Shown here one piece after another: positions 58,971-64,000 of a stretch of DNA of 64,000 bases. Position numbers and translations under genes: made by a program. The stretch is taken from the NCBI GenBank assembly GCA_016617855.1, contig JAECUM010001915.1, positions 1-64,000 of the forward strand. Reading direction: 5' to 3'. The DNA comes from Megalonaias nervosa (taxonomy: Eukaryota > Mollusca > Bivalvia > Unionida > Unionidae). Within the stretch, counting starts at the first letter, position 1, and every line of letters starts with the position of its first letter. The notes below the pieces were generated by a model that worked only from the letters and a program-made list of their open reading frames with translations, had not been told where the DNA came from and did no database searches.

Positions 58971-61900
58971 AAGCAGGATACCAGCACCCCTACGTCGATT
59001 ACACTCAAGACAGGTCAACATCACATTTTCACGCGTATGTCCGAGATCATTATTAATCCTGTCGACGGTAAATTGTCTTGGATCATTATTCGAATACTGC
59101 CATAACATTACTGCATTATAGCTCATACAATGATTATTCTGTCGTTGTTTCAGTGTCGTAATAAACTCAATATCGATGTCGAAATCACGTTTTTTGTTGG
59201 TTTTTTTGTGTTTTTTTTTGTCCGATTGCCGATAACCAGCTAATTTCTTCTTGACAACTTCAGTATCGTTATTGATAATTTCATCGATCATCATACGATC
59301 CATTACAATCCTTCGTAACTGAGATATTGTTCTGCCTCTCGACATTGCTAGATAAACTAAATTCGACCATTCGATCCTATCATCGACAATCTAGATATTT
59401 GTATCAGAAATAGTTAATCCCTGTGACGAATGAATCGTTATAGCATATCCTAGAGTCCACGGAGATTTGTCCATCGTTAATGCGCTCTCAACGGCATTCA
59501 CATCAACAACAACATTATCAAGAAGAACGAGTTTTTGTTTCTCATTCGTTCCTGGAATCTCAACTTCAGTATTTTGTTTTCGTGTATATGCTGGGCGATA
59601 ACAAAGCGGCACTGGTAACTCTGAAAACTTTTCTTTATGTAGCAGAAATAATTCTTGCTGAAGTGTATCACGAATTATCTTCCTACTTGCAACTATCAAA
59701 TCAGCAGGTTTCCACGAATTCCAAAAATCATTCATCGTAGTTACTGGAATTACTTTCCGCATGATCTCACATTGAATCTTATCCGATTGAAGTCTGATTA
59801 ATCTTTTAAATTCTTTCAGCGGTTCGTCAATAGCTCTATGAGCATCAGTTATCTCCTCATAATAATCTACGAACTTTTTCAGCCATTCGTGCGGAGATGA
59901 TCCAGCAAAAGGCGGTGGTTGACCATGATCACCACACATGGTAATCGCAGTTTTTCTCGTTAACAACCAATCAAGAAATATTTTTAATACTTCCAACGAT
60001 ACCGTACATATTTCATCCCAAATAACATTCTTAGGAATATGTCTCTCGCTCATTTGTTGTGAAGTCTATTCATCTCCCTTCCATCGAAAGAAACTGTGAT
60101 ACGCACACGAATTAACTCCTGGTTCGTTCATTTCTCTGGCGAGTCTATGTATGGGTGTCAAAACAACCATATCAAAATTTCGAAATAATTCAGTCGCACC
60201 TGTTGTTTTAACAGAACCTCCCAGTCCATTGAGATAAACTGTTTTATGTCTGGCCACAGGATCATATACCGATGGAGCCGATGATAATTCCGATAAACGA
60301 TTATTTTTACAATAATCATCCTCGGAAATATAATCGGCAGATTCAGAATAATTAAGAATCTCTTCTCGTTTTATTCTCCATTCGCCCCAAGACGCGTCAT
60401 TCCAATTTTTAACTGTCTCAGTGATTCTGTGTATTTTTTATTGATATAAATGAATCTGTTGCCACTCTAACCGCGGTATCAGAAAATCTATTTATCATCG
60501 ATAATAAATTTATCGAAACATACGCAAGTATCGAAGATCTTAAATGCGTGAACTGTGGTGATTCACCTTCATTGTAGCTCACGATTGTACCTAATTTAGT
60601 TCCATCAGATGAATAAGCATTTTCTCAGCTTATAAAAATGGTTTTTTTTTTGTTTTTTTTCGGTTGAATCGGCAATTATAAAATCGAGTTTAGCATCATC
60701 GATGATTAGTCTACAACAATGTCGTTTGTGATCATATCATCCTCCTTGCGTAAATTTACCAATTATTTTTCTGCCGAGATCTTTTGTGAGCTTATTCTCA
60801 AAATCAGTTATATCAGGATTTTCATCATCAGAGTATTTCTTCTGCTGATTTTAACCAAACTTGTTTCTGCGGACGATATGATATAATTGCTTCACTGAAT
60901 GTCGATGACACCAAAATTCCCGTATCAAGCATATATCTAATTAAAACTATTGGAGCCCAAAATTTTTCTGAAAAATGTCTTCCAAACCGAACATAAACAA
61001 CCGGATGGAGATTCCGTGCTAACTCGAATGATTAAATATGGACGAAACCAGTCATATCAAAATCTGGCAAAGGTCCATTGATCGCAACTCTGATCATCTC
61101 ATGTGTTGGATGACCAAATTGCTCGAAATACTTAGAACACTCACCCATCCCAAGAAAACTTCCGGGATAACATGCAACCATATCAAGCGATCTAATATCC
61201 TCATAATTGTATTTAGTATTCCATAATCCGCTATGTCTGGTTTCGATACAGCTGCGTTGGATATCTTCAAGAAATTCTAATCGTGTTGGTCTCCATGAAT
61301 TTTTCTTCTGAGCAGCATGGGCAGCAACTAACGAAACGGTAAAACAATTACTGAGTAATCGTTCGACAGTGATTTCATAACCGCCACCAGCGCCGATTTC
61401 ATCGGTGTTCGTGTATTTCAGCGCAAGATTTTTCATTTCCCCGTGGAGAGATTCTGTACGATAAATATCTTCATTTGGCCGTACAAACTGATCATAGTTC
61501 ACAGATTCTGAACTTTGAAACAACCACACAGATACAGGGTCACTCTTACTGATATTTCTGATAAAATCAAACATATCGCCGCTATAGAATTTAACAGTTT
61601 GATTTTGTGGAAATATTGTTATGTCCGAAGTCCACGCATGTGCATTATGATCAATAATCTCTATCGAAGCTCCATTTTGTTATATTTCGATTCGTATAAA
61701 ATCTCTCCGGTTAATGTCTTCACTCTTATTGGAAATCTCAAAAAAAAAATTTCCAGTTCGGCAACGTCGCTGATAGACGTTCCGGTATCTATAACTGTTT
61801 CTGCCCACTCATTTTTTTTTTTTTTTTTTTTGGCGTCTTAGATCCGTTAAACCTTTTCCTCGTTTCGCGTTTGCGAAATGTTCTGTAACTCGCTCAGCAA

Positions 61901-62093
61901 CACAATTTAAGTGACAAAAGTCTCCACGAGAAATTTTCATAGGTGAGAGTTTATCGACATTAGGTTTATCATTCAGCGGATAAAATAGCATAAGCAACTG
62001 CTGTCACAGGATATGCTCGTTCATAATAAGGTCTATCAGTTCCAGTCAGTATTCCTGGTTTTGAAGTTTTATTTAACTTGACAATATTTCCAG
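58965..62093 (-). pseudogene. DNA polymerase B - SF1 helicase - HNH fusion, Polinton 2, broken
   Basis: Read on the minus strand from 62093: a polymerase N-terminal part; 61032-61574 with DMVACYPGSFLG (motif A); motif B KIIGKFTQGG near 60755; motif C RVATDSF near 60460. Then, with no stop between, helicase NGLGGSVKTT (Walker A, a Gly-to-Val change) at about 60205, IWDEIC (Walker B) near 60015, AITIHSSQG near 59425, and the C-terminal HNH with FTVDRINNDLGH and CLEC at 58965-59120. From about 60300 to 58965 the reading frame is uninterrupted apart from two in-frame stops (about 60066 and 59391). In the HNH the first CxxC has become Cys-Met-Ser-Tyr. Confidence 0.85.
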
Positions 62094-63060
62094 TGTGGCC
62101 CTGACGAGAAAAATTTGAAAAATAAAATTGGTTTGAAACCACTTTATATTATAAAAAAAAAATCCACACAGCAAAGGAAAACCCCATTCTGCATTATTTA
62201 ATACCTTAACAAGGTATCTTCATCAGTTCGGCTTTAGTCCTATGGGAACCTATAATAAAGAGAAAAACTATGATCAAGAATACGACTTGAAATCTAAGGA
62301 ATAAAGTTGTAGACATATCATAAATGTATTTCTAAATGTTCTCTTCCTCAAACAGTGTAGACCAACAAGTAAATCTCCGCCTTTTTTCTGACATTACATG
62401 TGGCGAAGAACTATTTCTGAAGGAATTTTCAGCTATTGGGACCGTCGGGTCGCTAGTTTGCACGCATGCGTCAGCAATTTAATATTTGTCAGGACAATAT
62501 CCGGTGGATACGCACTACACAGGTGTTCTGACCAGAATTAATATTAAAAAAGTGAGTATTCGGAAGATGTAATGCCATGGATCTAAGGAGGATGGATTTA
62601 CTTAGCAGCACTGGGGGTGAACAGAGGAATATGGCGGCCAGACCAGGTAAAAAAAAATGACGTAAAGAAAAAAAATACATATATGGAATCTTTGCAATGA
62701 CCAACGCATGGTAATATAAACTATATGTGACACATAATGATTTTTTTTATCTGCTATTTTATTTGATTTTTTTTAGTCATGATATGAACAACATATTGGG
62801 GTTAATCGACCAAATGGCGAGAAGACCAAGTGAAAATGACGCAAAAAATAAAAATACAAGGCTTTGTTTTTTAGTAACTAATAGTTGTAAGAAAAACTGT
62901 TCTTGGTTGTTGTTGGTCAATTTTGAGGCTTCGCTGATATTTTTTCTTGCTGAATCAGACAACGCTGATTTTTGTAGTTACTGGATGACCAAATGTTGGC
63001 CAACAAATAGCTAGTATTGACAAAACATCTTGCATGCTGAAGTGTTTACTAGATGATAAA
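62094..63060. other. Sequence inserted at the broken polymerase N-terminus
   Basis: Polymerase similarity stops after the GNIV-equivalent at about 62093. The following 960 bp shows no Polinton gene. It holds two related blocks, GG(C)GGCCAGACCAGGTAAAA... (about 62630-62685) and GGCGAGAAGACCAAGTGAAAATGACGC-like (about 62816-62860), and A/T-rich runs. Origin unknown. Confidence 0.45.
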
Positions 63061-63069
63061 TAAAATTTT

Positions 63070-63706
63070 TATTTTTTGATTGAATCGTTTTGATGTAGCA
63101 GAGTTTTGTACACCATCAACTGCAAATTTAATTGCTCTTGAGTCAATATCAAAATATTTTCCTGCAGCTGAAATTGATCCAAATTCCATTGTTTCACCGG
63201 TATCAAGATCAATTGATTTAACTGGCCGTGGTGTTTTGCCATGTTTTCCTGTTTTTCCACGTTTACTATTTTCTTGCTGTTATCGCTTGCAGGTTTTCAA
63301 GACGATTGTCTGTTCTAATTGAATTAATGTGATCAACAACTAAACCGTCCTTGATTACATCATTGAAACACTCATATATAGACCTATGTGAGAAATATTT
63401 TTTTTTTAAATTATTTTTTCATTGGAATTTCTGATAACTACAGTAAGATAACCTTGATTATTGATCTTTCTGAGTAGTTATTTTTGTTAAGACAACGTCG
63501 TATAACTCCAGCTCGATTGGATTCGTATTTGGTGAACACTGGATGTTTCCTAAACTCATTACCATCTTTGTCACTGAATTACTGTCTTTGTCAACTGAAT
63601 CGCTGTCTTGTTCAACTGAATCGCTGTCTTGGTCAACTGAATCACTGTCTTGTTCAACTGAATCAGTCATGGTCAACTGAATCACTAACTTGGTTAGCTG
63701 AGTCAC
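63070..63706 (-). pseudogene. HNH endonuclease, second copy, broken
   Basis: Minus-strand pieces in order: an acidic repeat N-terminus, FRKHPVFTKYESNRAGVIRR, YECFNDVIKDGLVVDHINSIRTDNRL (cited by its core VVDHINSIRTDNRLENLQAI), and a C-terminal part with SIDLDTGETMEF and ISAAGKYFDI in a separate frame. The domain order matches 14567-15070, but the polypeptide is diverged and broken by at least two shifts. Confidence 0.75.
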
Positions 63707-63712
63707 TTACTT
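63570..63712 (-). repeat. 21-bp coding minisatellite (Asp-Ser-Val-Glu/Asp-Gln)
   Basis: Units like TTCAACTGAATCGCTGTCTTG repeat about five to six times with small changes. On the minus strand they encode DSVEQDS / DSVDQDS. They form the N-terminal part of the broken HNH frame; the intact HNH gene in Polinton 1 lacks them. Confidence 0.8.
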
Positions 63713-63786
63713 GATCATTGTTATTGTTAACATAATGGTCAATATAATTCTGTTCATTTTTTATTTTTACATCATCGGATGCATTC

Positions 63787-64000
63787 GTCTCAACATATCG
63801 CTTGAGTAATCAATATTTTTTCCTCCACACCCTACACATAATTCAGTTTTGCCTTGACACCGATTCCACATACTAGTCAAGGTCATGTGCCAGTCTTTCC
63901 TCGTCGAATACTATGTGAGTGAATTCCACAATAGTCACCACGACAGTGTTTTCCACATGGTGTTGCTGATCCATCCAACAACCATTTACAACTGTTTTTT
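63787..64000 (-). pseudogene. Cys-rich zinc-binding protein, second copy, partial
   Basis: The minus-strand frame keeps PCGKHC, GDYCGIHSHS, the CGIGVKAK segment and GCGGKN of the protein at 15084-15394, with shifts and stops. It is cut by the window end. Confidence 0.65.

Larger units (their letters stand above)
56516..64000 (-). mobile_element. Second, decayed Polinton (Polinton 2), runs off the window
   Basis: It begins with a diverged copy of the Polinton 1 end (AGCAGCAAGGAGGGCGAATCC) and then carries, in mirrored order, relics of ATPase, PLA2 protein, integrase and the polymerase-helicase-HNH gene. Beyond about 62094 the polymerase is interrupted, and the zinc/HNH pair appears at 63070-64000. 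No capsid genes are in view; they would lie right of the window. Protein-level differences from Polinton 1 are spread throughout, so it is a separate old insertion and not a recent copy. Confidence 0.85.

Noticed and set aside
1..64000. CRISPR arrays, rRNA genes or bacterial operons
   Set aside because: No regularly spaced short direct repeats, rRNA-like sequence or bacterial gene layout was seen; the window is eukaryotic.

Overview
This is a metazoan nuclear window, most likely from a mollusc and probably a bivalve. The evidence is a split, intron-bearing BAK-type apoptosis gene, AT-rich introns and intergenic DNA, several tRNA-derived SINE families with mollusc-like tails, and two Polinton (Maverick) elements. 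The species call is inference; the gene and element calls rest on motifs read directly from the sequence.

Layout: 1-4.1 kb is host intergenic DNA with a mariner-like fragment and a hairpin repeat. About 4.15-4.81 kb and 21.5-24.2 kb are two parts of one decayed DIRS-like (tyrosine-recombinase) retroelement on the minus strand, split by a complete Polinton at 4816-21496. That Polinton has 415/416-bp terminal inverted repeats and a 6-bp target duplication (TGGTGT). Roughly 24.2-39.8 kb is repeat-rich non-coding DNA. A four-exon BAK-like gene lies on the minus strand at 39822-49912. 50-56.5 kb is intergenic, with tandem duplications and a LINE fragment. From 56516 to the window end lies a second, more decayed Polinton in the opposite orientation.

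Polinton 1 has a left morphogenesis block on the plus strand: a coiled-coil protein, a small basic protein, the major capsid protein, a hydrophobic basic protein, an adenain-like protease, a fibre-like protein, a membrane protein and the penton. A repeat-rich non-coding gap of 1.8 kb follows. The right block carries a small protein with an acidic tail, an HNH endonuclease and a Cys-rich zinc protein (both minus), a protein-primed-type DNA polymerase B that runs without a stop into an SF1 helicase and then a second HNH domain, a DDE integrase, a zinc-ribbon phospholipase A2 protein, and an A32/FtsK-like packaging ATPase. Integrase, PLA2 protein and ATPase are intact. Several other genes carry one to four frameshifts or stops, often in A runs.

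Polinton 2 keeps the same order of ATPase, PLA2, integrase and polymerase-helicase-HNH, all broken. The polymerase N-terminus is interrupted near 62094. Beyond it the zinc/HNH pair reappears in the opposite orientation relative to the polymerase. The polymerase-helicase-HNH fusion, seen in two diverged copies, the fibre-like gene, the PLA2 protein and a TATAAT-like motif close upstream of nearly every element start codon are the most notable observations.
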